Part shown: piece after piece, positions 40,771 to 51,280 of the stretch | Position numbering within the stretch: position 1 is the first letter of the stretch | Layout of the letters: every line of letters begins with the position of its first letter | Assembly (NCBI GenBank): GCA_964035575.1 | Contig: OZ037850.1 | Span: forward strand, 1,136,501-1,200,500 | Origin: Rhynchopus sp. YZ270_cl-10 | Taxonomy: Eukaryota > Euglenozoa > Diplonemea > Diplonemida > Diplonemidae | Reading direction: 5' to 3' | Length of the DNA: 64,000 nucleotides | Position numbers and translations under genes: made by a program | The notes under the pieces: model-generated | Databases searched by the model: none | What the model saw: the letters and a program-made list of their open reading frames with translations, nothing else | What the model was told of the DNA's origin: nothing

Positions 40771-41049
40771 AAAATGCAAAAAAAAAAAAAAAGCAAAAAA
40801 CAAAAGAAAAACAAAGAAAATGATGACCAGCAGTTGTGCACAGCCCTCAGCCTTTTTTTTTTCTTGCAATGTGGCTGGCTGCACAATACAAAACCAAAGA
40901 ACATTATCGAAAACCTGAACGTGATGGCCATTTCCAAAACGTAGAAAAAAAAAATACGGACAGAGTTCACACACATTTTTCTCTCCCCTCTCCCCCTATG
41001 GTCAACTTCACTTTCCCCATAAAATCACATTCAGAATAAACACTTAACA

Positions 41050-41651
41050 ATGGGTGGGACGGACGGACGCGGCCCTGAAGGGGCCGACAAGAAGAAAAAG
41101 AAGAAAACTAAACGCGGCGCACGTCGCAACGCACGCTACTACTGCCACTACTGCGACAAGAACCTTGCGAACAATTACCTTGGTATGCACTCCATTCACA
41201 AAAAAACCCTCTTTTTTCCTCCTCAATCGTTTACACTTTCAACTTCTTTTCGGCACTTCAACGCACATAATCCCCTTTTTTTCTACTCTTTTCAAACGAT
41301 TCAGTTAATCTTTTGTATTTTTTAGTCCCAGAGGCGTTTTTGTTGCACTATCTTTTCACTTTCCATTAATATTGCATCTTCACAGCGGTACGTAAGCAGC
41401 ACTGCAAAGGAAAGTCGCATAGAAAGAACGTGAAGGACTACTTCGCTTCATTCATAGAGAGAAACCCGCATATTGTGAAGGACATTGTCAAAAAGAACAT
41501 GGCCCCACCAGGGAGTGCACCCGAGGCAGTCGTCCCCGCACTCACTGCAGGCCCAGGCGGCATGCTGCCACCACACATGATCGGAGGGCTTCCTGGCTTT
41601 GTCGCACCTCCCCCGGGCGTGTACCCACCTGCACCACCACCACCGCAGTAA
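41050..41651 (+). CDS. SNRPC: U1 small nuclear ribonucleoprotein C
   Basis: Exons 41050-41182 and 41386-41651 (phase 1, 203-nt intron) give 132 residues. A basic head (KKKKKKTKRGARRNAR) precedes the U1-C zinc finger: YYCHYCDKNL, then across the splice junction NNYLAVRKQHCKGKSHRKNV and KDYFASFIE. Two Cys (x2 apart) and two His (x5 apart) form the matrin-type C2H2 finger. R-K-x-H-C-x-G-x-x-H-x-x-N-V-x-x-Y is the family hallmark that contacts the U1 snRNA:5' splice-site duplex. The C-terminus is Pro/Gly/Met-rich as in other U1-C proteins. The basic N-terminal extension is longer than in animals and fungi. The joined frame confirms the intron. A family-B fragment (CCCAGAGGCGTTTTTGTTGC) lies in the intron. 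The start is 15 nt after ATTCAG at 41034. Confidence 0.95.
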
Positions 41652-41982
41652 ATGTGTTCGCATATAATTGGGCAAAATGGGGTAGGTTTGGGGCTTTTGT
41701 GACATTAATATTGTCGATAATATGGGTTGAATACACTCAGGTTGGTCGACCTGAAGTGAAGGATTCCTATGGGGATGGGGGGTCGGGGTTTTTTAAGGGG
41801 TAGGGTGGGCTAGCGTGTTTGGGGCAGCTGGGGGAGGGGGTTTGGATTAAACAAATTAGAGAACCTCCCAAACTTCCTCGAGGGGAAGAAGCAAAACCAA
41901 CACAAAAAAGGCCTTTCTTTTTTATTAAATTCCCCCCACTCAAAATCTTCCCAAAAGGGTTACAAAAAGCAAAAAAAAAAAT

Positions 41983-43001
41983 ATGCAGACTTTTGTTAGG
42001 GTGCACGCTATTAGAAGGTTTGGGGTGAGGTGTGCGAGCAATGGTATTGGGTTTATTGGACTTGGAAACATGGGAGGCAGCATGGCCTCTCACTTGCTCA
42101 CGATTGAGGGACGCGACGTTGTTGTCTTTGACACCGAGGCGGAGAGCGTGAACAAGCTTGTCTCCCAGGGCGCAAAGTCCGCAACCACACCCGAAGAGCT
42201 TGCGAAGCAGTGCTCCACAATCATCACCATGCTCCCCTCCGGCCCTGTCCTTGACAAGGTCTACACCAGCGAGGGTGGTATCTTCTCGGGCCTCCAATCC
42301 AGCTCCCTTCTCATCGACGCCTCCACCATCGGCCCGGTCTATGCTAAGAGCATCAGCCAGAAGGTCTTCGACCTTAAGAAGGATATTCAGTTCTGTGATG
42401 CTCCCGTCTCTGGTGGAGTGCCGGCTGCTGCGGCAGGGACTTTGACGTTCATGGTTGGAGCTGATGAGGCGACCTGGGCAAAGGCGCAGTTGTATTTGAC
42501 AAAGATGGGGAAGAATGTTGTGCACTGTGGTCCGGTGTGTGCGGGGCAGACTGTGAAGGTGGCGAACAACCTTCTGCTTGCGTCCTCGATGATTGCAGTG
42601 TCCGAGGCGATGCTCATGGGCACCAAGCTCGGATGTGACCCCAAGGTGCTGGCGAACGTGCTCAACACCTCGACTGGACGCTGCTGGTCGTCGGACACCT
42701 ACAACCCTTACCCCAACGCCATTGAGGGAGAGATCCCCTCCTCCCGTGGCTACACCGGTGGCTTCGCCGTCGACCTCATGAAGAAGGACCTCGGTCTTGC
42801 CTACGAGGCAGGAGAGTCTGCAGGCCTTCACCTCACTGCAGGCAAGATGGCGCTCGACCACTACAGCCAGATGTCCAAGGACGGCATGGGTGGTATTGAC
42901 TTCTCTGGATCCCTCAAGGTATAATTTTTTTTCCCCCAATTTTTTCTTTCTCAATCACACCATCACAGTACATCGACGAGGTTCTGTCGAAGCAGGCATG
43001 A
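41983..43001 (+). CDS. 3-hydroxyisobutyrate dehydrogenase, mitochondrial
   Basis: Exons 41983-42918 and 42969-43001 (50-nt intron) give 322 residues. The first ~20 (MQTFVRVHAIRRFGVRCAS) are Arg-rich and free of acids, a typical mitochondrial targeting sequence. GFIGLGNMGGSMASHL is the Rossmann G-x-G-x-x-G NAD site with the family's substrate-side GNMG. DAPVSGGVPAA is the conserved substrate-binding block. GPVCAGQTVKVANNLLL carries the catalytic Lys (K-x-x-N-N). FAVDLMKKDLGLA is the C-terminal signature. The enzyme oxidises 3-hydroxyisobutyrate to methylmalonate semialdehyde in valine breakdown. Length is standard. The last ten residues are encoded by a 33-nt exon. Long minus-strand frames here are antisense shadows. 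Confidence 0.94.
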
Positions 43002-43023
43002 TTTTTCGTTGTCGTTTTGTTAA

Positions 43024-43062
43024 AAGATGTGGGTGCAGAAACCGAAAAGCACATTCATCTTA
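43024..43062 (+). repeat. family-G-like repeat
   Basis: AAGATGTGGGTGCAGAAACC, GAAAAGCACATTCATCTTAC combines a family-G stem (GTGC/GCAC) with a family-A-like outer pair (AAGATG/CATCTT). Confidence 0.5.
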
Positions 43063-43696
43063 CAAATTTTCTTTGCTTTGCGAACAAGCCTGTGCCTTTA
43101 TTGAGTCCTTCGCCGGGTTGAGGAGAACCCCCCGCATTCCCCCCCACCCTATTCGTGTCAAGTCACAGATAAGTTATATGATACCATGATTGAGCTGAAG
43201 CTTATTTGGATCAATCTTTCTTTAGATTGTAGCCTCATCCTGTATCACTCATCTTTCTTGGCAGTACAAAAATAAAAAAGTCCAATTTTTTTTTAAAAAT
43301 GCTGATGGGACGAAACACGCGTGTACATTTCTTTTGTTTCTTTTTTCTTTTTCTTTTGGCGGAGGTTTGCCACCACAAAAAGGAGTCTCAAAACAACGTT
43401 TATCAGCTTCACTTCCCCCTCATTTTTTTTTTACTGATGGCCGATGCCACGATTATTATTTTTTTGCAATTTCCATCCCCCCCCATTTTTTGCTCTCATC
43501 GGATCAGTGGGGTGTTGTATATCATTACCAACAAACACACCAAAAACGAAAAGGAAAACATCCCAAAACGAAATTACTGTTTTTATTAGGATACGGGGGG
43601 GTTGGGAAGAAGAGGATGAAAAACAAACAAAATACCAACGCCAGGTTCTGTTCGTGAAAAAAAAGGACCTCCTCCCTTTCCCCTTCCCGCTCTTAT

Positions 43697-43737
<41 letters not shown>

Positions 43738-44287
43738 TACTGCTCCTTCACTTCCTGAACACCTCAAGCACTTTACCCTTTGGGACCCAGAGGGTGGAGC
43801 AAAGTCATTGTAGCTGCTGCTGCCACTACCAAACCGTACGGCTGACCCGCCAACGCCATACTGTTACTGCTGTGACAGCATTTTTTAGGTTGGTATCGAG
43901 GAAACTGGTATTCCTTTTATTCTCCGTCTCTGATTCATGGTGCTTCCGCAATATATTTCAATAACCCACACATAGCCACTCTCGGATTCAGCCAAAAACG
44001 TTTGAATCCAAAACGTTTTCCTTTATTTTGGCACAAATTGTTTGAGGCTCATTCGTCCTTTGAATTTTATGATGGATTCATCCACCGACTCTTTCCTTGC
44101 CTGAGGAAACCTTATTTATCTCGAGGACCGGAACACCCCTTGCCATTTCCCTCTTTCCTTTACTTAAGCGGAGGACATTTTTTGATCCCACCTATGTTGT
44201 CAATTTATTGAATGCATATTATGTTGAAATACGCAGGATAATCCTCTCTTTTTTTAACTCCCAACACCCTACAGGAGCATCACCACT
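43063..44287. other. intergenic region with a CT microsatellite
   Basis: A (TC)n run occupies about 43701-43733. 43745-43890 is GC-mixed without coding support. The region ends with a pyrimidine tract and CCCTACAG at 44274, 13 nt before the calpain start. Confidence 0.5.
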
Positions 44288-47103
44288 ATGGGTGGTGAGC
44301 CAGTGTACTTAGTGGTTGGGGTGGTGGAGGGTGGTTCGGATGAGGAGAACACGAGTTTGGTAAACGAGCTGCTTGAGTATGACAAGCAGGCGCAGGCGCA
44401 TACTGGATGTCTTGTGTCCTCAGTTTCGAATGATCTGGTGCGGAAGCGGTCCTTTCGGATCATGCAGGAGTGGAAGAGCCGGGAGAACTTTCTTGCATTT
44501 CAACGTTTGGTACCGCCGCCGGCGGGGACGTCTCTGACACACTACAAGGGGTCGCTCTTCTCTGCCCCGGGGCTTGCAAAAGCACCACACCACGGCTGGG
44601 CCAAGGCAGAGCGGAAAGACCTAACGAAGACACAAGGCAAGCTATTCTTCCTCTCCATCGAAGGACGCACAAACCACGCCATCTTCAACAACACAAGCAA
44701 CCTGCAGTACGACGTCACCATGCGCTTCCCTGGACAGAACATGGTCCCCGCCCCGGGCACCATTCAAACAGGTGACCAGTACACCCTCTCTGTCTTCCCT
44801 GGCGAAACGCAACCATTTATTACTGGAAAGTGGAACGGCGGGTACGCACTCTCTTACAGCTATGGCCCTGTCACCGATACAAAATATCTCGATGAAACCG
44901 CAAAGGCTATGCAACAGAAGGTGAAGAGCGAGACCGAGGATTTCATTCAGTTCTTGAAAAGCAAAGGGTTGAACCCTGACCAGCCGGGTGTCATTGAGGA
45001 TGCAGAGTTTGAAGAGAAGGCGGCCGCGCTAACCCTTGCAGAGGCAGGACGGAAGTACGTCGACCTCAAATGGCAACCCGTACAGACAAGCGTAGCACGT
45101 CCATTTGAGGGCAAACGCAGGGTCCTTGCGTGGATGCGCCCCGAGGACTACCTACCACCTGAGCTGCGTACTAAGGTGGACCACGTCATCAACCAGATCG
45201 AGCCGGGTATGTTCCAATTTCAACTTTTTCCCCAGAGAGAATCTCCTTAGACGTTTCCCAATTCACGTTACTATCTCTTTCACCAAACCTTTTCTTCATT
45301 TCCACAAACACAGCGGACATCGACCAAGGTGCCCTGGGGGATTGTTGGTTCCTTGCTGCAGTCGCATCGTGTGCAGAGTCCCCTGAGCAGCTTGTGAACC
45401 CGATGTTCATCCATACCCGGCGTATGCGCGAAGATGCCGAGGCATACATGAAGGAGCATAAGAGAGAGCTTGAGGCAGGTCTCTTCCGGGTGCGTCTCGC
45501 AAAGCATGGCTGGTGGAGGTGGAACATCATAGACTCATTCTTCCCGGTGCAGCCTATCATGGAGCCTGGTGGTCCATGCTTCGCAAAAAATAAGCAGGAA
45601 CCAAATGAAATGTGGGTTGCCGCCCTCGAGAAATGCTACGCAAAGCTGCATGGCTCCTACGTGGCGATCAGTGGAGGCGACCCTGCTGTTGCGATGGCAG
45701 ATTTGACAGGTTTTCCGACACTTTCATTTGATTGGAAAGACACCAACGGGCTTTTTGCGAAAATCCTTCAACACGACGAAAACGGACGCATGCTTTGGGT
45801 ATCAACCCCAGGGGAAGACCCATCCGACTATATGGGTGGATCCGTCTCTGAGAACGCAAAAACGAAGTCACAGAAGTACGAAGACGTCGGTCTAGGTACG
45901 GGCCATGCCTACACAGTCCTGAAGGCGTGTGAAGTGATTGTCCAGCGCAATGGGATTGATATGCCTATTCAGATCCTGCAAATCCGCAACCCTTGGGGGA
46001 ACTCCATCGAATGGAACCGCGCATGGTCCGACAACAGCAAGGAGTGGCGTGAGTACCCAGAGGTGCTTGAGTACATCAAACACAAATGGGACATTGCTAC
46101 TCCAGAGCAGATGTTCCAGGATGACGGCTCCTTCTGGATGTCCTGGGAGGACTGCCAACGCTACTTCAACGGCGGAGGGGTCTGCCTCAGACATAACGGC
46201 TGGCAAGACTTCCGCTTCAAAACCTCCTTTAGCGATGGAATCCCTGAGCACATTGTGAAAATCAAACCCACTGTGACATGTCAATGCCTTGCTTTTGCTG
46301 CACAGCATGACAGACGAGGCCTGAAGAAAGATGATGCACGGAGGGAGATGTGCGCGCTTCGTGTGGAGATCGTGACGCCAGGCAAGAAGCCGATGTTTGA
46401 TACGATCGCGCAGTCGAACAACGGTGTCTTCATGTATGCGAACCAAGTCGTCGCCTTCTCGACAGAGAACACAGATGAGCCCGCAGTGCTCGAGGCCGGC
46501 AAGGAGTACTACATCATCACCCGCCAGCACCCCGGTGAACAGAAGCCCACCGTGCGCAACAGAGACGACATCGTGGTCTGCATCCAAACCTCGCCCGGGT
46601 CAAAGAACCAGCACTGCAGAGGCATCGCGCCCATCACAGTCACAGATTCGGTATGCTTTTGGAGAAAATATAGTGAGAAGGAAAACTGTGGTAATATTAC
46701 AAAATGCAGGCCATGTGTTTGTACATTTTGTTTTTATATTTGTTGTGCAAGGCATGTTCAGCGAAATTCGCTTTAAAAAATGATTTCGCGGTTTTGGTAT
46801 TTCGCGGTTTCATGCATGAAAATCTGTAAAAGTAGTTGCCAGCTTCGGATTACATTGAGGATAAAACCTTCGTGGTGGTGGGTGACCATCGATAGTAGAA
46901 AATGAACGCACACCACACAACAGATCAAGGAGTCCTGGAAATACGTTCGCTACTACGAGATGACGGATGAGGGTGCTGCAGTGGATTACAACGTCCCCTG
47001 CCAGGTATGGGAAAAACAATTTTTTCCCCTTTCCATTTTTCTTTTCCCTCAACAGTTGAATTGCGAGCCTGCGAATGTGAAAATGCTGACCGGCGAGATA
47101 TGA
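44288..47103 (+). CDS. calpain-family cysteine protease
   Basis: Exons 44288-45206, 45314-46650, 46924-47004 and 47056-47103 join to 794 residues. Residues 1-90 are novel to me. About 105-215 form a beta-rich segment (KLFFLSIEGRTNHAIFNNTS, then FPGETQPFITGKWNGG), resembling the calpain beta-sandwich type of accessory domain. The protease core has GALGDCWFLAAVAS (catalytic Cys), GLGTGHAYTVL (catalytic His) and IRNPWGNSIEWNRAWSD (catalytic Asn). The full triad suggests an active calcium-dependent or calpain-like thiol protease. A second beta-sandwich-like region follows to the C-terminus (SWKYVRYYEMTDEGAAVDYN). There are no EF-hands. The Cys box lies directly after intron 1, whose join g+cg restores an Ala codon. 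Kinetoplastids and other protists have many such non-classical calpains. Confidence 0.93.
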
Positions 47104-47348
47104 CGATGCTAGAGTCTTTTTAGAACAGTGAAAACCCAGAATAAAGAAGAAAACCCCCTTTGAACGAACCCGTATGGATCGAAGAACCGAATTAGAGCGT
47201 TTTTTTTCCCCCTCTTTTTTGTATGGAAAAACATTGCATGAAGTGGGTACCGAAACCGTAATCTCACAAACAAGCAGGGTACAGGAATATTTTTTTTTTG
47301 AGGTACACTGTCACGTGATGGCTTTGTATTTTCAAGTCAACTTTTTTT
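47104..47348. other. 3' flank of the calpain gene
   Basis: A/T-rich with no recognised feature. Confidence 0.4.
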
Positions 47349-48018
47349 TCGATAACCCGTGGAGAACCAGGTGCCTGTGTCCGCTGATGAACGGTGAAGC
47401 GTTTGCACATTCAACTTCTCTCTTTTTTTTTCGGGTTCGATTACCCGCGGAGTGTCAGTGCCTGCGTCCCAGGCGTTTGCACTGTCAACTCCACTTTTTG
47501 TCACATCTTCCATGCGAGCTTTTTGTGCCCAGCATTCCCTGATATAAACGAATGCCCAATGTGAGACACTTTTAGTTTCCCAGGTGACTATGCACAGTGA
47601 GGCATCGTTCACCTGACGATCTTTTATAGCCTGTGGACACGAGAGGCACATACATTGTACGAGTTTTCTTTTCACTACGGCGCGGGCAAGACCGTTTGCT
47701 GTTGGCCCTCTGTGTAGTTGTGCTTTCATTTTCAAGGCTGGCATTGTGGGTCAGTCAGAGGTTGCCTGCATCAACAACTACCATTTATTTTCCCCCTTTT
47801 TTTTACAACCCCACTTTGTCCCCATAACGCCCCATTATTCCCCCGTATGATCTGGCTCAGTTCTTGCAATATTTGTCATTATTTTAATAAGTTATTTTTA
47901 AAGCGGGTTGGGTCAGGCCCTCTATCCGATTGCCACTTTTTTGGTCGTTGAAAGGAAAGCAGCCCCCTTTTTTGAAGGTGACCGGAAGCATGAGAGGCTT
48001 AGGGTCATCTTGATAAAA
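47349..48018 (+). repeat. repeat cluster B, B, A, G, F, A
   Basis: Family B at 47349-47422 (full length, TCGATAACCCGTGGAGAACC, GATGAACGGTGAAGCGTTTG) and 47431-47490 (CGGGTTCGATTACCCGCGG). Family A at 47581-47626. Family G at 47630-47657 (GTGGACACGAGAGGCACA). Family F at 47695-47790. Family A at 47974-48018 (near consensus). All are on the gene strand. Confidence 0.85.
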
Positions 48019-48457
48019 AAAAAATTCCACAATGTTTGCAAAAAAGGTGTTCTTCATGGGAAAACCCCTTGAGGATATGCCAACTGTATGTGCAACTAAT
48101 TGAAGTGATTTTACGTTCCTTGCATACAAGAGAGTGTTCTGCACGGTAACTCAACTCTTTTCACTGATATTTTTGGAAAATGAGGCAAACCTTCCTCTTC
48201 GTAGTTCTTTTTTTTTTTGTATTGCAAAACAAAACACAAAATCCACAAAAATACATTTTGAATGTAAAAATAGATAAATCTTTAAAAAAGGGTATTCTTT
48301 CATCATTTCAGTGCCTCAAACCACCTCTACCTTCCGCCGATGAACCGACATTTCCACTTTCAACCCTCTCCTTTATCCCCCTCCATCCCCCACATTTCCA
48401 GGAATTAAGGGAGGTCACTTTATTCTTTTTTTATCTCCCTTTTTAGTTTCCTTTACA
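48019..48457. other. 5' flank of cytochrome b561 gene
   Basis: T-rich with a degenerate family-B piece at 48308-48370 (CCGCCGATGAACCGACATTT). The pyrimidine tract ends TTTTTAG at 48446, 11 nt before the start codon. Confidence 0.45.
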
Positions 48458-49201
48458 ATGCCACAGATGATACCTCTTATGGTGCTTGCGTTGCTTTGCA
48501 TGCAGTGCTTGGCAGTCACTCCAGAGAACGCTACCTCCGCCCCTTCCACCAATGCACCGGATGAGTCTCCGGACCGTACCTTGATGATCGTGCATGGTTG
48601 GATTATGAGTGTTGCATTTGTAATTTGCGTTCCGATCGGTGTCTTTTCAAAACGGTTCGGAGCAATAGTATTTGGATTAGACCCAATCGTAGCATTCCGT
48701 GCTCACGTCGTTTTAATGTCCACCGGAGGTGTTCTTGCTATCATCGGCTTTGCGATTGCAGTCAACAGATTCGAGGCCGATAAAGGAACAGGATACGCAA
48801 AGCACACTACACTAGGATATGTACTGTTTAGTTTGTGCTTAGGGCAGCTTGCATTGGGGGTGACATCGGCATTTTGCAAGGCGGAAGGGGATAAAGGGAG
48901 AAAGTCGTTCCACTATGTGCATCTCGTGTTAGGGATGATTGTACTACTGTTCGGTGGGTTTCAATGCAGTTCTGGGATCAAAACGCTGAGGCAGCAGGGT
49001 CACCCAGACGCAGCGTATGCAATTCAGATCTATGGAATTGTCATCCACGCAATTATCATTGTAACCGTGATCTGCTGTCTCGTCATCAGAAGGAGAAAGA
49101 ACCAAGCGATCAAAGCAGCAGCAGCAGAGGGCAAAGTGAACGGAGGAGGAAGGGACGCCACCCCAGTCGTGACCTCGCCCTCTGAAGGGTCCGGTGTTTG
49201 A
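48458..49201 (+). CDS. cytochrome b561-type transmembrane electron carrier
   Basis: A 247-residue single-exon protein. Residues 1-20 are a signal peptide. After a Ser/Thr/Pro spacer come five or six membrane spans. Likely haem ligands are the His residues of MIVHGWIMS, AFRAHVVLMS, AKHTTLGY and HYVHLVLGM. That is the two-pair pattern of the b561 core, in which each pair binds one haem b on opposite membrane sides. The layout without a long loop resembles the b561 module of DOMON-b561 and ferric-reductase-like proteins, but no DOMON domain is present. The tail is cytosolic and basic (VIRRRKNQAIKA). It probably moves electrons from ascorbate or a similar donor across a membrane to ferric iron or monodehydroascorbate. 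The target membrane is unknown. Confidence 0.9.
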   Translation: MPQMIPLMVLALLCMQCLAVTPENATSAPSTNAPDESPDRTLMIVHGWIMSVAFVICVPIGVFSKRFGAIVFGLDPIVAFRAHVVLMSTGGVLAIIGFAIAVNRFEADKGTGYAKHTTLGYVLFSLCLGQLALGVTSAFCKAEGDKGRKSFHYVHLVLGMIVLLFGGFQCSSGIKTLRQQGHPDAAYAIQIYGIVIHAIIIVTVICCLVIRRRKNQAIKAAAAEGKVNGGGRDATPVVTSPSEGSGV

Positions 49202-49255
49202 GCCCTGATGTGTCAGAGAGAAGAATGGAGAGGGCGAGAAAGTGAACTTTTGTAC

Positions 49256-49412
49256 AGTGGAGATTGCACAACTGTGGCAACACAACCGAGGCAACTACAC
49301 TCCAACACTTTATCAGAAAAGTAAGAAAAAGTACCTTGGTACGGCTTCGGACAACTGAGTACAGACCCTATTAGCCCTGAGTGGGTTTTTAGGTGATTGT
49401 CGACACAACAAA
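49256..49412 (+). repeat. family H followed by family I (composite)
   Basis: 49256-49306 is family H (AGTGGAGATTGCACAACTGT, GGCAACACAACCGAGGC). 49345-49412 is family I with its own hairpin (CCTATTAGCCC, GGGTTTTTAGG) and GTGATTGTCGACACAAC plus an A tail. The pair lies just 3' of the b561 gene. Confidence 0.85.
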
Positions 49413-49632
49413 AAAAAAAAAAACAGTCAAGCCTTACTACTTGTAACGAAAAAAAATATTCTATGAACTGAGGAGACGGCCATCGTTAGTATATTATCAA
49501 AGAATCGACGTTGGCTGCGTGATATCAATTTTTTGTTTTCCCAAAATACGTGGTCCTTGACAACCCCATTTTTTGCAGGGGTCGTTTTGCGAAAACTGTG
49601 GGTACCAAATTAAATCATTGTTTTTTTTTTTT

Positions 49633-49688
49633 CAGTGACTGCGTCCGCCGATGAACGGTGTGGCGTTTGCACTTTCAACTTCTCTTTT
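49633..49688 (+). repeat. family-B repeat, 3' part, consensus-like
   Basis: CAGTGACTGCGTCCGCCGATG, AACGGTGTGGCGTTTGCACT (in two pieces), then TTCAACTTCTCTTTT. Confidence 0.85.
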
Positions 49689-50282
49689 CTTTTTCTTTTA
49701 TCGACATCGCAAAAAAGAGGAGGAAAAGAATGTCTGAGGGCTCTCTGGAGATGAAGAGTACCGGTTTCTGTCAAAAGAAAGCATCCCAACCCATTTAAAG
49801 ATGCTGTATAGTGTTTTTGTGTCCGTGATGACAAAAAAATGATCATTATTTTTTTTGTCGTTGCAACGAAAAAATTGGGGATCTTTGAACCAGTTTTTTC
49901 CTTAAAGAAGGAAATTGTGTTGTTCAACTGCTTCGCTTTAGGTCCTTTTTTTTGTGGTATGGATCGGCGTGCAGACCGTTGTGTTATTAGATCGTTTTTT
50001 TGTTAAATAATAATCGATCGTTCGGTTAGCCGCTACCTCAGAAAATGGACCCATCCCCACAACTTTATATGTGCTTCCCTCAATTTCTGAATAGTTCTAA
50101 CCATTGTGTTCTCTTTGTTTTTTTTAGAAATATTTTGCGTGTCCTTTTTCATCCTTCGAGTTCTTATGTAACGATCTTGTTTTTGCCATAGTCGTAGTAC
50201 ACCACAGAACAAAGCAAGAGGCAATAGTGCATCTGACAAAACAGTAATGGTTGCCACTGCAGATGCTGATGACCACAGTATA
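49689..50282. other. gene-free region
   Basis: A/T-rich with no recognised repeat or coding signal. Confidence 0.4.
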
Positions 50283-50656
50283 GTAGGTGACCATTCCTCA
50301 TGGCTTTTTGATTATTAATGTCCATGAGAGAGGCACATCTTTCACATTTTCCATGTTCCCTGGGTTCGATAACTCGGAGAGCCAGTGCTGTCAGTGTACA
50401 GTGAGGTGTTTGCACTTTCAAATTCTCTCTTATTTTTTTTAATGGTGACCACGCTATAGGCTGTAGACTCAACTATCCATTTTGTTTTGACAAATTGTTT
50501 TGTTTTTCAATGATTATGTTCCTGCTGACAACCTCCCTTGTGGTAACCGTGTGCATACCAATCGAAATGCTCTCTGGAGGTTCAATAACCTGCGGAGAAC
50601 CAAGCACCTGCATCCGCCGATGCACGGTGAAGTGTTTGCACTTTCAACTCTTTTTT
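50283..50656 (+). repeat. repeat cluster A, G, B, B
   Basis: 50283-50316 is a broken family A (TAGGTGACCATTCCTC). 50317-50345 is family G (AATGTCCATGAGAGAGGCAC). 50357-50430 and 50573-50656 are full-length family B (CTGGGTTCGATAACTCGGAG; GGTTCAATAACCTGCGGAG). Confidence 0.8.
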
Positions 50657-50701
50657 TTTATTTTTCAATCTCTGGAGGTGTACGTTTCATCTTTCAAGGC
50701 T

Positions 50702-50790
50702 CACGACGGATGAAGTAAAATGACTTGACTTTTGTGGTTTCACCGTTGGCTGACGTTACAACCACAAGCCACATTTACTTCACTGCCATG
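50702..50790. mobile_element. family-C inverted-repeat element
   Basis: Left CACGACGGATGAAGTAAAATG and right ACATTTACTTCACTGCCATG pair imperfectly (read in pieces). The centre TTTGTGGTTTCACCGTTGGC is shared with 39791-39914 and, as complement, with 30343-30434. Confidence 0.75.
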
Positions 50791-50900
50791 ATTTTTCTTT
50801 TCTTTTGAATCTTACCCCTCTCCCCCCGGGAGTCTCCCCCCCCCCCCCCCCCTTTCTCTTTCGTATCAACTTCCCACTCGTTCTGTTCTGGCGTTACCAC

Positions 50901-50936
50901 CTTGACAGGTCTTCGTTAGAGACGAAGCCTGTCAAG
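50901..50936. other. short perfect hairpin
   Basis: CTTGACAGG pairs with CCTGTCAAG and CTTCGT with ACGAAG around TAGAG. A stem of about 15 bp with one bulge. It could be a small foldback remnant or a structured RNA element. A 17-C run lies 50 bp upstream (50836-50852). Confidence 0.7.
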
Positions 50937-51187
50937 CACATTGTGATACATTCCAAAAGGCGAAAAAGGGGAGAGCATGAGGACGCAAGAGAAGTGTTAT
51001 GTATAGGGTATTTAGCGGAGTGGTGTGACATCCAAAGACACAGTATTGTCTGAAGAAATGGTCGCGTTCACATTTTTTTTTTTTTTGAAATATTCCCCTG
51101 TGTATTTCCTTCTCTTCTCCTTCATCTCGATATACCCATTTTTGTTTGCCTTATTCGTCTTTCAGCTTCATTTTTTTCTCCTTAGTT

Positions 51188-51280
51188 AAAGTGGCCACGC
51201 AATGGTTTAAGTTCATCGCCAACTTTTTATTGAACTCTCAGAAAGGTGACTAAACAGGCTTCGGTTCATTTTCACAACTT
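51188..51280 (+). repeat. two diverged family-A repeats
   Basis: 51188-51229 (AAGTGGCCACGCAATGG, TTTAAGTTCATC) and 51242-51280 (AAAGGTGACTAAACAGGCTT, CGGTTCATT, short loop). Confidence 0.6.

Noticed and set aside
41767-42954. 395-codon minus-strand frame
   Set aside because: It is antisense to the well-supported 3-hydroxyisobutyrate dehydrogenase gene and mirrors its codon bias.
47431-47490. tRNA gene at the GGGTTCGATTACCCG hairpin
   Set aside because: There is no acceptor stem, D arm or anticodon arm at the right distances; the match is limited to a T-arm/B-box-like hairpin that is part of family B.
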